From assembly GCF_001654455.1 (NCBI RefSeq), contig NZ_CP015772.1, forward strand, positions 2,356,001-2,420,000: a DNA stretch of 64,000 nucleotides, given 5' to 3'. The notes under the pieces are model-generated. The model ran no database searches and was not told the DNA's origin. It was given only the letters and a program-made list of their open reading frames with translations. The DNA comes from Niabella ginsenosidivorans. GTDB taxonomy: Bacteria; Bacteroidota; Bacteroidia; Chitinophagales; Chitinophagaceae. Positions 1-9,342 of this stretch are shown here, piece by piece. Made by a program: the position numbers and the translations under genes. Within the stretch, counting starts at the first letter, position 1. The number at the start of each line of letters is the position of its first letter.

Positions 1-155
1 TATTATATAAAAGCGCATATGTTTTCAGGCAAATGATCCTTTGGCATAATTTGTGTTTCCTATGATAAATGACATCCAATACATATTTATTTTTTATATA
101 TTGTTTGGGGTATCTATAACACATAAAACTATTATTATTAAAATTTTGATGAATT

Positions 156-1157
156 ATGGCAAACACGAATTATCCATCTGCATCTTCGCAAAGTTCCGGT
201 CCATCTTCCCGAACGCCCAATAGCAACAACACTGGCAGGAATGTATTGATCGGCCTGTTGGTGGCAGCACTATTAGGCACCTGGGGCTATATCCTCTGGA
301 GCAAAAATTCGCCTTCGGCGCCTGGCTCTTCTGAAAGCAGCAGCACTGAGGTTGCAACGGCCATGTCAGAGTCAGACTCTTTAAGGCAAATGTTTAACCT
401 TGCTGAAATGCGCCTGGATTCAATAACCGGAGCCAATAACAGTTTACAGGGAGAAAAGACAGCTTTACAGAAAGAGATCGATAGCCGTAAGGCTGAAATT
501 ACAAGAATCCTGAACGATAAAAACGCTACCGCTTCTGACCTGCAGAAAGCCCGTCATTTGATTGGCGAATTAAACGGCCAGATCGGAAAACTGGAAGCAC
601 AGGTGGCACAGTTAAGAGGCGAGAACCAGGAACTGACTGCTAAGAACACCCATCTTACACAGGAAAAAGATGTACTGAGCCAGAACCTGGACACAAGAAC
701 AAAAGAAAATGATGCCCTGGCCAATACAGTGGATGTAGGAAGTACCCTATCCGCCTCAGGAATGACGATCACCCCTTTAAAAGAAAAGAAAAACGGAAAG
801 GAAAAGGAAACCAGCTTTGCGCGCAGGGTAGATATTTTACGTGTTTCCTTTAATGTTGAAAACCGGATCACTACTTCCGGCCCGGCCGACCTTTATGTGA
901 TTGTTACAGACCCCAAAGGCAATGTTATTCAAAATGCACAACTGTCTTCCGGCTCAATGACCACACGCCAGGATGGCGACAGGAATTTTACAGCAAAAGT
1001 TCCTGTTGAATATGAGCAGGGCACCCGCAAGGGAGTGTCCTTCCCGATCCAGAACCCCGATGGTTTTATTCCGGGTGACTATAAAATTGAAGTGTACCAC
1101 AACGGTTTTAAAATTGGTGAAGGTGTGCGCAGTTTAAGAAAAGGAATTTTCGGTTAA
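156..1157 (+). CDS. Membrane-anchored coiled-coil protein of unknown function
   Basis: A 333-residue protein I cannot assign to a named family. The N-terminus is Ser/Asn-rich and polar, followed by one clear membrane segment at about residues 29-48, so the rest probably lies in the periplasm. Residues about 70-190 are rich in Glu, Lys, Gln, Leu and Asn in a heptad-like pattern and should form a long coiled coil. The last 130 residues look like a beta-rich domain, with a stretch reading DLYVIVTDPKGNVI and repeated Gly/Thr turns. It is a single gene ending just before a bidirectional terminator. A promoter-like AAATTTTG (one mismatch to TAnnTTTG) ends 7 bases before the ATG. A scaffold or envelope-spanning role is possible but is inference. 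Confidence 0.8.
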   Translation: MANTNYPSASSQSSGPSSRTPNSNNTGRNVLIGLLVAALLGTWGYILWSKNSPSAPGSSESSSTEVATAMSESDSLRQMFNLAEMRLDSITGANNSLQGEKTALQKEIDSRKAEITRILNDKNATASDLQKARHLIGELNGQIGKLEAQVAQLRGENQELTAKNTHLTQEKDVLSQNLDTRTKENDALANTVDVGSTLSASGMTITPLKEKKNGKEKETSFARRVDILRVSFNVENRITTSGPADLYVIVTDPKGNVIQNAQLSSGSMTTRQDGDRNFTAKVPVEYEQGTRKGVSFPIQNPDGFIPGDYKIEVYHNGFKIGEGVRSLRKGIFG

Positions 1158-1180
1158 TCCCCGGCAGGAATTAAGATTAA

Positions 1181-1217
1181 AAAAAGGTGTCTCATATTTT
1201 GATGAGACACCTTTTTT
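1181..1217. terminator. Bidirectional intrinsic terminator
   Basis: A perfect 10-bp stem (GGTGTCTCAT / ATGAGACACC) with a short loop is flanked by an A-run on the left and a T-run on the right. It can end transcription in both directions, which fits its place between two convergent genes. Confidence 0.9.
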
Positions 1218-1236
1218 AATACATAAAAGCGATGAT

Positions 1237-2490
1237 CTATAATTGCAATGGCAACAGGATCTGATCAATTTTATGCAACGTTCCGTTTACATAAAACTGG
1301 TCACTTGAGCCATTCGGTTCAGGGAGCGGGTTGATGATTACATTCGCTGGCGCAGGATTCACGGCTCCTTTAACGGTAAGGGTGCTTACAGACGGACCAG
1401 TAAAACTTGCCCTGATTTTCAATTTCGGGGCTTCAGCGCCTAAAGCCAGGCTTAAGAGTGTGGGTATATCTGTTTCTGCGGATGGGAAATTGTTGGTAAA
1501 ATAAGTGGCGCCAACTATATGATACGCCAGCAATCCTCTTATAGTTTGGGCCGTTAAAATGTTGATCACTGTCGGGTTGGTAAATACAGCAGGAGTAGAA
1601 GCAATCGCCGTTGCCTGCTCAATTGCCGCTGCCGCAGGAACGCCAGCCAGTGCCAACTTCTGGTAGATCAATCCTGTAAGCGTTGTTTTAAATACGGCGT
1701 CAGTAGGCGCCAATAAGGTAATATTGGGCCCAAACGATGAAAATAACGCAACCATTGATTTTTCAGGGTCTTTTGCGTCCTGCGCGTTCAGGCCGCTGTC
1801 GGCCCTTTCCACTGCAGCCTTTAAATAAGTGAGATCCGGTGCTTCGCTGATACGCTGCCACAATACTCGTTGTGGCGGCATTACTACTGCGCCCGTTGGA
1901 TAATAAACGCCGTTGCCGGCTTCCTTTTTTGCTCCTGTTACCGGCACATTATTCACATAGCTGAATGTACCTGTTTTTGACAGGAAAACGGACAGCCGGG
2001 CCAGCGCGCTTAGCTGTGGAGCTGGATTGATCATTGTAGGATACATAAAATTAAAGCCGGTTGCTGAAAGCGTGGTTACGTCCACACTTTGCGGAACTGT
2101 ATTATATTTTACCAGCCCGTTTGCCAAATTTGCAGGGAAATTGGCACTTTGTATAAACCCGGTAAACACTGCATCCGGCGCATCCAGCGGCACCGCACCG
2201 CCGCTGAGCAGATTAATAGCAGCTTTTACTGCTGCATTCGTGGGCACAAACAGCGTCATCGCCATTTTCTTATTGTTCAACGTATCTGAATAGCCCGATT
2301 TTTTTATAACCTCATTGTACAGGCTGTAATCAGCATCGGCTGTAATTGTTGCTGCCAGGCCGGGCTGGCTGCTGGTATCAGCCGGCATTATATCCGGGAA
2401 CTGCTGTACATCCTTGTTACAGGAACATATTAAAATAAGCAGCAACAGGCTGGCAACACTGTATCTTATGATGAATGGAAAGAATGTCAT
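1237..2490 (-). CDS. Fasciclin (FAS1) domain lipoprotein
   Basis: A 417-residue lipoprotein. A hydrophobic signal ends in a lipobox, with Cys24 (ICSC) as the likely lipidated residue. Two FAS1-like modules follow, roughly residues 55-205 and 215-415. Each shows the family's H1-like phrase: MTLFVPTNAAV in the first and ITLLAPTDAVF in the second. The second also has a YHIV motif and ends in NGTLHKIDQILLP, typical of the FAS1 H2 end. FAS1 domains mediate adhesion or ligand contacts at the cell surface. The gene lies 18 bp downstream of a TonB-dependent receptor on the same strand, so the two are probably co-transcribed and may form a surface uptake pair. The ligand is unknown. Confidence 0.88.
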   Translation of the reverse strand: MTFFPFIIRYSVASLLLLILICSCNKDVQQFPDIMPADTSSQPGLAATITADADYSLYNEVIKKSGYSDTLNNKKMAMTLFVPTNAAVKAAINLLSGGAVPLDAPDAVFTGFIQSANFPANLANGLVKYNTVPQSVDVTTLSATGFNFMYPTMINPAPQLSALARLSVFLSKTGTFSYVNNVPVTGAKKEAGNGVYYPTGAVVMPPQRVLWQRISEAPDLTYLKAAVERADSGLNAQDAKDPEKSMVALFSSFGPNITLLAPTDAVFKTTLTGLIYQKLALAGVPAAAAIEQATAIASTPAVFTNPTVINILTAQTIRGLLAYHIVGATYFTNNFPSAETDIPTLLSLALGAEAPKLKIRASFTGPSVSTLTVKGAVNPAPANVIINPLPEPNGSSDQFYVNGTLHKIDQILLPLQL

Positions 2491-2508
2491 AAACCGATTT
2501 TTAAAAAA

Positions 2509-5241
2509 TTAAAACACGTTGTAGCCAAAGCTGATATAATACAAGCCGCCAACACGCGCATTTCCTATAGCATTTACATAATACTGGTTCAGCAGGTTGT
2601 TGGCGCCCAGCTTAATGACGGATTTAGCCTCCGGCAACTTATAGCTTACCTGAGCATCCACTACATTAATATGAGGCACCTGGCCGTTTGCAAAATCACC
2701 GTTATAATAAAAATCATCCTGCCACCTGTAGGCAATATTAAAGGCAAAGCGATCCTTTGATCCAAAGCCCGTATTGGAGATACTTAAGTTGGTCCTGTAT
2801 TTGGGTGAGTTGAAGAAGGATACAAAGCCCGGAGGCAGGTCAGACAAACGGTCTGAAGAAAGGTTGCCGCCCAGCATAAAATTCCCGTATAGCCGGTAAT
2901 CAAGGCTAACGCCAAAACCATAGGTTTTTACTTTGTCCTGGATATTGGTAGGCACAGAATAGATATTATCCGATAAAGCAGTGGCCTGTGTGGGTGGTTC
3001 ATTTTCCTTACCCTGAACCAGCAAAGTACGGGTCAAAAAGTTCCGGTACTGGCCATAGTAGCCATAAACATCCACCATTAAACGATCATCGGCCAGTAAT
3101 CCTTTATAACCCAGTTCAAAACTGGAAACACTTTCCGGCTTGTATTTTACAAAATCATAAGGCACCAGTTGATTATTATTGACCAGCTCATTCAGGTAAT
3201 ACACCTTATTGGTTCTGAAATTATAAAAATCCCAGAACTGAGGCTGCCCGCCTATCAGCATAGTATTACCGCCCACATTCAGGTTGATCCATTGCTGCTG
3301 TGTAGACGGAAAGCGGTAAGCCGTCTGGTAACTGAAGCGGATATTATTATTGGGCACCACTTTAAATACGGCCGTGGCCCTTGGCGTAAAACGCCCCTTA
3401 AAGTTTTGATTCTTGTCATAGCGCCCTGCGAAAGTCAGCTTCACCACATCGCCTATATTCCTGCTGGCCTGTACATAAGCTCCATATTCATTAATAGGAA
3501 TGGTACCTGCTGAGTCTGCAAATAACGTTCCCTCTGAGTTCAAAACATACCGCTTATAATTACCTCCTACCAAAAGATCAACGACCTTCCCGGTTATATG
3601 CGAAAAATTATACTGCCCCTCTACGGAGTACAGATCGGTTTTATCTACAAAAAGCCCCCCTCCTTTTGAAATGGGAATAGATCGTACACTGTCAAACATC
3701 CTCTTAAACACAGCGCTGTTGGCATCAGGGCGATCTCTGTCTGCAAAGGCTCGGGCAACTGTATGCGCATCGGGGTCGCTCATTCCCGCAAGTTTTGCAT
3801 TCAGGTAGGCCTGGCCGTATTGCGCGTACCAGCCGGTAGCGCCACCACTGGCCAGCCAGGCTTCATTGGTTAAGCGGGTGGTAACGGTTGCATTAAAGGA
3901 CTCTCCTGCATTTTCCTGCGTGGTCCAGGCTCTTACAAACCAGTTCCTGTTCACCAGCTCCAGCTTGTATTGCCCCATCTTCAGGTCCTTTAAAGAATAG
4001 CGGTCGCTGCCGGTATAAACAGTATTCCCGGTTCCCCAGTTGCCGGCCAGGATCATTTCCGTATTGGGAGTAATTTTCCAGTTGACGGAACCGCTTAATT
4101 TAAAGTTTTTAGTAGTGGGATCAATAATATCTGCCTCGTTATAACCGGTACGTGATACATTGATCGGGCTTCCGGTTAACGTATTAATATAGGATGCCAG
4201 AAAAGGTGCCTGCCCCGCAATTCCGGTCAGTACCTGCCGGAGATCAGCCGTGGTTTCATCTCCATAAACATTAATACCATCGTAATTGGGATCTGTCTGG
4301 CGGGAACCGGGAATGGGCCTGCCATCCGTGCCAATGCGCTGATAGTTCCGGTAATCCTGCGCCACCCAGTCTTTTGCAGAAGTATATTCTGCAGCTATTT
4401 TGTAGGCGAATTTATCCGATACTTTCTGTCCCCAGCGCAATGCATAATTGTTAAACATAGAGGCTCCCCGGGCATCATCTCCCATATGCATCACGCCTTC
4501 TTTTAACTCAAATGATAATCCCTGATAGCGGAACGGGTTCTTGCTGTTAATGACCAGCGTACCGTTCATTCCACCCGGGCCGTATAAGGCAGAGGAAGCG
4601 CCGGGCAACAGTTCCATGCTTTCAACATCCAGTTGCGTGGTTCCAATAACACTGCCCACAGAAAAGTTCAACCCCGGGGCCTGGTTATCCATTCCATCTA
4701 CAATCTGGTTAAACCTAAGATTACCGCTGCCCATAAAACCGCGGGTGGTAGGGGTCTTAAAAGTGAGCGAGGAAGTTACCACGTCTACCCCTTTCAGGCT
4801 GGCCACCACATCATAATAATCTGCAGCGGGCGCGTTTTGAATAGCCGCGGTGCTTACCCGCTCCACGGTAACGGGTGATTCAATAAGCCGTTCTGATGTT
4901 CTGCTGGCAGCAACCACCACTTCCTGGCCCAGTACATTTCTGGGAACAAGGCTTACCGCTACAGGCGTGGCATCAGATACTGTTAGCTCCAGCGCTTCAT
5001 AGCCTACAGAAGATACAGTCAGTTTAACAGGCAATGCGTTCACCTTCAGCTCAAAACTTCCATTGGGCTTTGTATAGGTTCCTGTGGTACCACCCGTAAC
5101 GGTTACAGAAGCGGCGTTGATGCCTTCGCCGGTTTCACTGCTCTTAACAGTACCGCTAACGGAAACTGACTGGGCAAATACAACCGTTGAGCACAGGGTA
5201 AACAAGATCCCCATGGCAAATAATCGGGTCAATAGTCGCAT
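2509..5241 (-). CDS. TonB-dependent outer-membrane receptor
   Basis: A protein of about 910 residues. The start is placed at the ATG followed by MRLLTRLFAMG, which gives a normal signal peptide ending near VVFAQS; an upstream in-frame start would add 18 unlikely residues. An N-terminal carboxypeptidase-regulatory-like beta-sandwich (VSGTVKSSETGEGI) comes first, then a plug domain (ALYGPGGMNGTLVI), then a long 22-strand-type beta-barrel ending in the aromatic YYISFGYNVF expected of an outer-membrane protein. Such receptors import siderophores, cobalamin, peptides or glycans using TonB energy. It lacks the usual signs of a SusC (no SusD follows); its operon partner is instead a FAS1 lipoprotein. 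The substrate cannot be read from sequence. Confidence 0.93.
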   Translation of the reverse strand: MRLLTRLFAMGILFTLCSTVVFAQSVSVSGTVKSSETGEGINAASVTVTGGTTGTYTKPNGSFELKVNALPVKLTVSSVGYEALELTVSDATPVAVSLVPRNVLGQEVVVAASRTSERLIESPVTVERVSTAAIQNAPAADYYDVVASLKGVDVVTSSLTFKTPTTRGFMGSGNLRFNQIVDGMDNQAPGLNFSVGSVIGTTQLDVESMELLPGASSALYGPGGMNGTLVINSKNPFRYQGLSFELKEGVMHMGDDARGASMFNNYALRWGQKVSDKFAYKIAAEYTSAKDWVAQDYRNYQRIGTDGRPIPGSRQTDPNYDGINVYGDETTADLRQVLTGIAGQAPFLASYINTLTGSPINVSRTGYNEADIIDPTTKNFKLSGSVNWKITPNTEMILAGNWGTGNTVYTGSDRYSLKDLKMGQYKLELVNRNWFVRAWTTQENAGESFNATVTTRLTNEAWLASGGATGWYAQYGQAYLNAKLAGMSDPDAHTVARAFADRDRPDANSAVFKRMFDSVRSIPISKGGGLFVDKTDLYSVEGQYNFSHITGKVVDLLVGGNYKRYVLNSEGTLFADSAGTIPINEYGAYVQASRNIGDVVKLTFAGRYDKNQNFKGRFTPRATAVFKVVPNNNIRFSYQTAYRFPSTQQQWINLNVGGNTMLIGGQPQFWDFYNFRTNKVYYLNELVNNNQLVPYDFVKYKPESVSSFELGYKGLLADDRLMVDVYGYYGQYRNFLTRTLLVQGKENEPPTQATALSDNIYSVPTNIQDKVKTYGFGVSLDYRLYGNFMLGGNLSSDRLSDLPPGFVSFFNSPKYRTNLSISNTGFGSKDRFAFNIAYRWQDDFYYNGDFANGQVPHINVVDAQVSYKLPEAKSVIKLGANNLLNQYYVNAIGNARVGGLYYISFGYNVF

Positions 5242-5376
5242 AAAATACAATGGTTTTGTAATTCCGGATGTTAAAATAACACTTGTTAGCATCATTCGGA
5301 AATTTATTTTGTATTATTTTATTACTGCATCAAAAAAAATTTACGGTCAACGGGTTGTTATACCTCAAAGCCTGAT

Positions 5377-5384
5377 TATTTTCG
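5377..5384 (+). promoter_or_regulatory. -7 promoter element of purC (TATTTTCG)
   Basis: TATTTTCG differs from the Bacteroidota consensus TAnnTTTG at one base and ends 4 bases before the purC ATG. GTTG lies 19 bases upstream, a 3-of-4 match to the -33 TTTG. Transcription would start at or next to the A of the start codon. Confidence 0.6.
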
Positions 5385-5388
5385 CAGC

Positions 5389-6303
5389 ATGTCTAATTTC
5401 CAGTTTCCACAGCAAACCGCTTTTTACAGGGGCAAAGTAAGAGATGTTTATACCATTAATAATGACCGGCTGGTGATGATCGCTTCTGATCGCATTTCAG
5501 CGTTTGACGTCATCCTGCCCCGGCCCATTCCCTTCAAAGGGCAGGTGCTGAACCAGATCGCTGCCTATATGCTGAACGCAACCAGGGATATCTGTAAAAA
5601 CTGGCTGCTGAAAGTGCCGGCTCCCAATGCTTCCGTAGGGCTGCTGTGTGAGCCGTTCAAAATTGAAATGGTGGTACGCGGACATTTGACCGGGCATGCC
5701 TGGCGCACCTATCAGTCCGGTAAAAGAAGCCTGTGCGGGGTACCGCTGCCGGAAGGGATGAAGGAGAATGAAGCCTTCCCCACTCCCATCATCACCCCCA
5801 GCACCAAGGCGGCTGAAGGCCATGATGAGGATATCAGCAAAGACGAGATTATTCAGCAGGAACTGGCTACTGCTGACGAGTGGCAGCATCTGGAGCAACT
5901 GGCGCTGGCCCTGTTCCGGCGGGGGCAGGAGCTGGCTGCAAAACGAGGGCTGATCCTGGTAGACACCAAGTATGAATTTGGAAAGCACGATGGTACAATT
6001 ATCCTGATGGATGAGATCCATACACCAGACAGCTCCCGTTATTTTTATGCCGATGGTTTTGAAGAACGGCTGAAAGCAAACGAAAAACAAAAACAGTTGA
6101 GCAAGGAGTTTGTGCGGGAATGGCTGATCGCTCATGATTTTATGGGCAAAGAGGGACAGCAGGTGCCGGAGATGAGCGATGAATGGGTGCAGACCATCTC
6201 CAACCGTTATATTGAACTGTATGAAAAAGTGATCGGGGAAAAATTCCGGCCGGAAACGCTGAGCAATGAGGAGTTATACAACCGTATTGTACAGTCTTTG
6301 TAA
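5389..6303 (+). CDS. purC: Phosphoribosylaminoimidazole-succinocarboxamide synthase (SAICAR synthetase)
   Basis: A 304-residue cytosolic enzyme of de novo purine synthesis that joins CAIR and aspartate, with ATP, to give SAICAR. The N-terminus [10 protein letters not shown] is the family's nucleotide-binding signature; it is followed by [12 protein letters not shown] and [12 protein letters not shown]. Later motifs include [13 protein letters not shown] and [11 protein letters not shown] with [14 protein letters not shown]. The length matches the longer PurC class of about 300 residues, rather than the 240-residue form of E. coli. It is monocistronic, with a start codon set by the promoter element ending 4 bases upstream. 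Confidence 0.97.
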   Translation: MSNFQFPQQTAFYRGKVRDVYTINNDRLVMIASDRISAFDVILPRPIPFKGQVLNQIAAYMLNATRDICKNWLLKVPAPNASVGLLCEPFKIEMVVRGHLTGHAWRTYQSGKRSLCGVPLPEGMKENEAFPTPIITPSTKAAEGHDEDISKDEIIQQELATADEWQHLEQLALALFRRGQELAAKRGLILVDTKYEFGKHDGTIILMDEIHTPDSSRYFYADGFEERLKANEKQKQLSKEFVREWLIAHDFMGKEGQQVPEMSDEWVQTISNRYIELYEKVIGEKFRPETLSNEELYNRIVQSL

Positions 6304-6739
6304 GCAGCCCACCCTGCCGTTATAGTTTCAGAATAACGACAGGTCGCCCCTACGGGGCTTCAGTATTATCCCCTGCAATTTTTTAGCTTTTGCCCTTCCC
6401 CGCCGGGACTTCAATAATGCAGTTTTTAGGGCGCTGCAAAATGCGCTGCAGGGCGCAGGCAGGATCGATCATTACAAAGGGCCTAAAACCGCTATTGGGC
6501 AACGCTCATCTTTACCAACGGAAAACTGGATTCCACTTATACCCGGCTGGAGAAGTATCAGTAGACCAATGCTGCCTTTGCAGGTATTTCTCTTCGACAA
6601 TCGTTTAGTGCTCAAAAGTGAAAAACTAAGCCTGTCTGCGGTAAGCAGGTTCATTAAAATGTCAAGTAAGTTGCTAAAACAAATGCTATGTGAGCCTCAA
6701 ATAAACAGGGTTTAAGTTCTTTGAAAGATTAATAGTTAT

Positions 6740-6942
6740 CCCCGACGCAGCATAGCGATTCCGACCCTTCGTTCCGAAGGATCTCTGTAATAGCAGAGAT
6801 TACCTTCGGTGAAATAGTTCCTCCGCTTGTTTTGCTTTTGGGGCAAAACTTCGGTCGGATCCGGCAATTCGGATGATGCTCCTTATGTAGATTCATCTCC
6901 AATAACTTACAGCACTTGTCATTAACAGCGTGTTGAAGTATG
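6740..6942 (-). repeat. Degenerate dispersed repeat, copy 1
   Basis: Read on the minus strand, about 60 bases here (roughly 6875-6935) match 29323-29385 at about 75 percent by eye. Both copies contain a motif translating as A-V-x2-K-C-x-K-L-x-E-M-x-L-H-K-x-H-H, and several of the differences are silent. The remainder contains short inverted repeats such as TCCTTCGGAACGAAGG. It may be a small decayed coding element or a structured non-coding repeat. Confidence 0.5.
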
Positions 6943-6943
6943 A

Positions 6944-7114
6944 TCCCATTATGGAGGAGGTTCAGAATTTGGTGAATACCCAACATGGGAAGTATATAAA
7001 ACTGATGCAAGTGTTCCAACACAATCACTGTTAATAAGCAATAGAGATGGAACTACTTCATATGGAATCTCTTTAATAACAGCAAAATTTAAATTGAATA
7101 TAAAGCATAAATAG
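6944..7114 (+). pseudogene. 3' remnant of an unidentified gene
   Basis: The frame ending at TAG 7112-7114 reads as a convincing protein tail of 56 residues with segments HYGGGSEFGEYPTWEVYK, LLISNRDGTTSYG and LITAKFKLNIKHK. A stop codon and the dispersed repeat sit directly upstream, with no start codon, so the 5' part seems to have been lost. A second short protein-like frame (7125-7193, MGVPMGSKDFNYEY) follows. I do not recognise the family. Confidence 0.45.
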
Positions 7115-7263
7115 AATACCAGCCATGGGTGTACCTATGGGAAGTAAAGATTTTAATTATGAATATACTCTTTCTTCAGGACCCAGAAGGTGATTTATAC
7201 AAAGCCAATTAAAAGACTAGATACATTTGAAAAGCAGCTAGGAAAACGAAGAAATTATAGCAA

Positions 7264-7295
7264 CAAAAAAGGAGCCGCTCTTACGAGACGGCTCC
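7264..7295 (-). terminator. Intrinsic terminator
   Basis: On the minus strand, a GGAGCCG / CGGCTCC stem is followed by TTTTTTG. It lies just downstream of the 157-residue lipoprotein gene. Confidence 0.85.
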
Positions 7296-7319
7296 ATAGG
7301 GAACGGACTAAAAAAGTTT

Positions 7320-7793
7320 CTATTTAATAGTATTCGTAGTATTTGCTGACCGCATAATATTTTTTTGATTTTTAATAAGTATCCGATTGGCTTTTTTACT
7401 ATATCCCATTGCAGCATCATATTCATCACAATAATCATTAAGTGCTGCATTAGCATCAACTGAATTATAAATGCCATTCTCTCTAACTTTCATTTGTGTT
7501 CTAAAATTCTGAGTGATATTTTTTATATAGTGAAACCCAATATCTTCAGAAAAATTGCCATACAATTCATCATGATCAGCAAGCGGGTCTTCCATGTATT
7601 TGCTTTCAACAATGCCATAGGTATTGTCAATTCCATATTGTACAATGCAAAACGGGTATCCATCATAAAATCCGTCTACATAGGCATATTCATTACCAGG
7701 ATCATCATCGTCCCAATGATCATGTTTTGAACAAGAAGCAAAAATTACGGTTGCCAAAACGGCAAGCAGTGAAAAAGTAAGAATCCGTTTCAT
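7320..7793 (-). CDS. Small acidic lipoprotein of unknown function
   Basis: A 157-residue lipoprotein: the signal MKRILTFSLLAVLATVIFAS runs into Cys21, the likely lipidation site, followed by an acidic linker (HDHWDDDDPG). The mature part is polar, with many Asp, Asn and Tyr and no recognisable domain. It is a single-gene unit with a strong terminator at its 3' end. The function is unknown. Confidence 0.82.
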   Translation of the reverse strand: MKRILTFSLLAVLATVIFASCSKHDHWDDDDPGNEYAYVDGFYDGYPFCIVQYGIDNTYGIVESKYMEDPLADHDELYGNFSEDIGFHYIKNITQNFRTQMKVRENGIYNSVDANAALNDYCDEYDAAMGYSKKANRILIKNQKNIMRSANTTNTIK

Positions 7794-8235
7794 GGTAGTT
7801 GATTTTAATTGCCTGCTCTGTGGCAGACGGGTTTTGATTATTTAATTTTTCCCAACACTCAATCCTGTTGTTATTCTAAAGAAGGTAGAATGAATAACAA
7901 AATTGCATGCTATTTGTTAAAAAACAGATAAATCAGCACAGGATACATGCTGTTTTCAACAGGGCTGTTCCAATTCTTTACAGGATCACTTTGCAAATTT
8001 CAAACCAGTTTTTGTGCGTTGATATTTCAATTGTCGGTCATTAGCTATCAGTTGTCAGTTTGTGCGATGTTGCCCGCTTGCTATTCACTACCTACCACTC
8101 TCTGCTTGCCGGTCCTTATTCTTCCCTCGTTCTTCACTTTTCACTTTTGACGATTCCCTATCCATCATAAGAAAAAAACTTATCTGCAATAAATAGCTTT
8201 TCTGTAGGTTTGCCTGTCAACATAAAATCATACGG
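7794..8235. repeat. Intergenic stretch with low-complexity heptad-like words
   Basis: No gene is seen. About 8025-8150 carries short reiterated words (CATTAGCTATCAGTTGTCAG and CTTCACTTTTCACTTTTGAC) that recur at 22.4-22.7 kb in permuted order, pointing to a dispersed degenerate short-repeat family. Confidence 0.5.
8205..8212 (+). promoter_or_regulatory. -7 promoter element of the lactonase gene (TAGGTTTG)
   Basis: A perfect TAnnTTTG match, 23 bases before the ATG at 8236, gives a predicted leader of about 20 bases. No clear -33 TTTG is seen. Confidence 0.55.
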
Positions 8236-9342
8236 ATGAAACCGATCTTAGCTTTATGGCTTTCTTTCTTATTTACAATGACCAATCCCTTATTAGCACA
8301 ATACCTGGTAGTGGGCACTTATACCAATAATAACAGCACCAGTAAAGGCATTTATATTTATAGTTTTAACAAACAGGATGGCAGCCTGGAACAGGTGAGC
8401 ATGATTTCCACCACCAACCCCTCCTACCAGGTGGTGGCAAAAGATCAAAAAACAGTGTATTCGGTCAATGAAACAGCAGCCGGAAAAATAAGCGCTTTTG
8501 CTTTTGATGCTGCAAGCAAACAGCTTTCATTACTGAACACGGTAGAAAGCCTGGGCGATGATCCCTGTTATCTGGAGCTGGACCAGACCGGCAGGTGGCT
8601 ATTCTGCTCCAATTACTCAAGCGGCAGTTTTTCTATTTATGCCATACAACCGGATGGCTCTCTGGGCCCCTTATCCCAGTTCATCAAACATGCAGGTCAC
8701 GGGCCGGATACAAGCCGCCAGGAAGGACCTCATGTGCACAGCACCACCATTTCACCGGACAATCATTTTTTATTTGTGTGCGATTTAGGTACAGACCAGA
8801 TCACTTCCTACCCTTTTGATGCTGCCACAGGAAAAGTGGATACGGCAGCCACTTTTATTACGAACACAACACCGGGCACCGGCCCCCGTCATATAGCCCT
8901 TTCAAAGAACGGGCGGTTTCTTTATAACGTTACCGAAATGGGAGGAACCGTAAGCGCTTATGCTCTTACCAATGGAAAACTGCAGCTACTGCAAACAGAA
9001 GACCAGCTAAAAGCTGAAAAGGGTAAAGCCGCCGGTGCGGATATTCATTTTTCACCCAACGGGAAATTCCTGTACGTTTCCCAACGCAGCAACAGCACCA
9101 TTGAGATTTACAAAGCCAACAGGAAAAACGGAAAACTTTCATTTGCTGGCACACAGTCTACCAACGGAAATTTTCCCAGGAATTTTACGATCGGCCCCTC
9201 CGGCACCTGGCTGCTGGCGGCTAATCAGAAAAGCGATAATATTACCATCTATAAAGTCAATAAAAGAACAGGGTTGTTAACCGCTACCGGAAAGGAAATA
9301 AAAGCGGGCATCCCTGTTTCATTAAAATGGATCTTAAAATGA
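8236..9342 (+). CDS. Secreted lactonase-family beta-propeller (6-phosphogluconolactonase-like)
   Basis: A 368-residue protein with a signal peptide ending near LLAQ, followed by a seven-bladed propeller of the YbhE/Pgl lactonase type. The start YLVVGTYTNNNSTSKGIYIY is characteristic, and repeated blade phrases include FSPNGKFLYVSQRSN, SKNGRFLYNVTE and SGTWLLAANQKSDN. Cytosolic members hydrolyse 6-phosphogluconolactone; this copy is exported, so its real substrate may be another lactone. The stop overlaps the next gene's start (ATGA at 9339-9342), which indicates translational coupling. Confidence 0.92.
   Translation: MKPILALWLSFLFTMTNPLLAQYLVVGTYTNNNSTSKGIYIYSFNKQDGSLEQVSMISTTNPSYQVVAKDQKTVYSVNETAAGKISAFAFDAASKQLSLLNTVESLGDDPCYLELDQTGRWLFCSNYSSGSFSIYAIQPDGSLGPLSQFIKHAGHGPDTSRQEGPHVHSTTISPDNHFLFVCDLGTDQITSYPFDAATGKVDTAATFITNTTPGTGPRHIALSKNGRFLYNVTEMGGTVSAYALTNGKLQLLQTEDQLKAEKGKAAGADIHFSPNGKFLYVSQRSNSTIEIYKANRKNGKLSFAGTQSTNGNFPRNFTIGPSGTWLLAANQKSDNITIYKVNKRTGLLTATGKEIKAGIPVSLKWILK

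Larger units (their letters stand above)
6304..7263. other. Intergenic stretch with repeat and gene remnants
   Basis: No intact gene is evident. The stretch holds a degenerate dispersed repeat (about 6740-6942, entered separately) directly joined to a protein-like 3' gene remnant (6944-7114). Short open frames before the repeat lack starts, promoters or recognisable motifs. Confidence 0.55.

Noticed and set aside
5242-5295. N-terminal extension of the TonB receptor
   Set aside because: It would place 18 residues before a perfect signal peptide.
6390-6608. 72-codon plus-strand frame after purC
   Set aside because: No start context or motif; its Cys/Arg-rich composition fits a chance frame.
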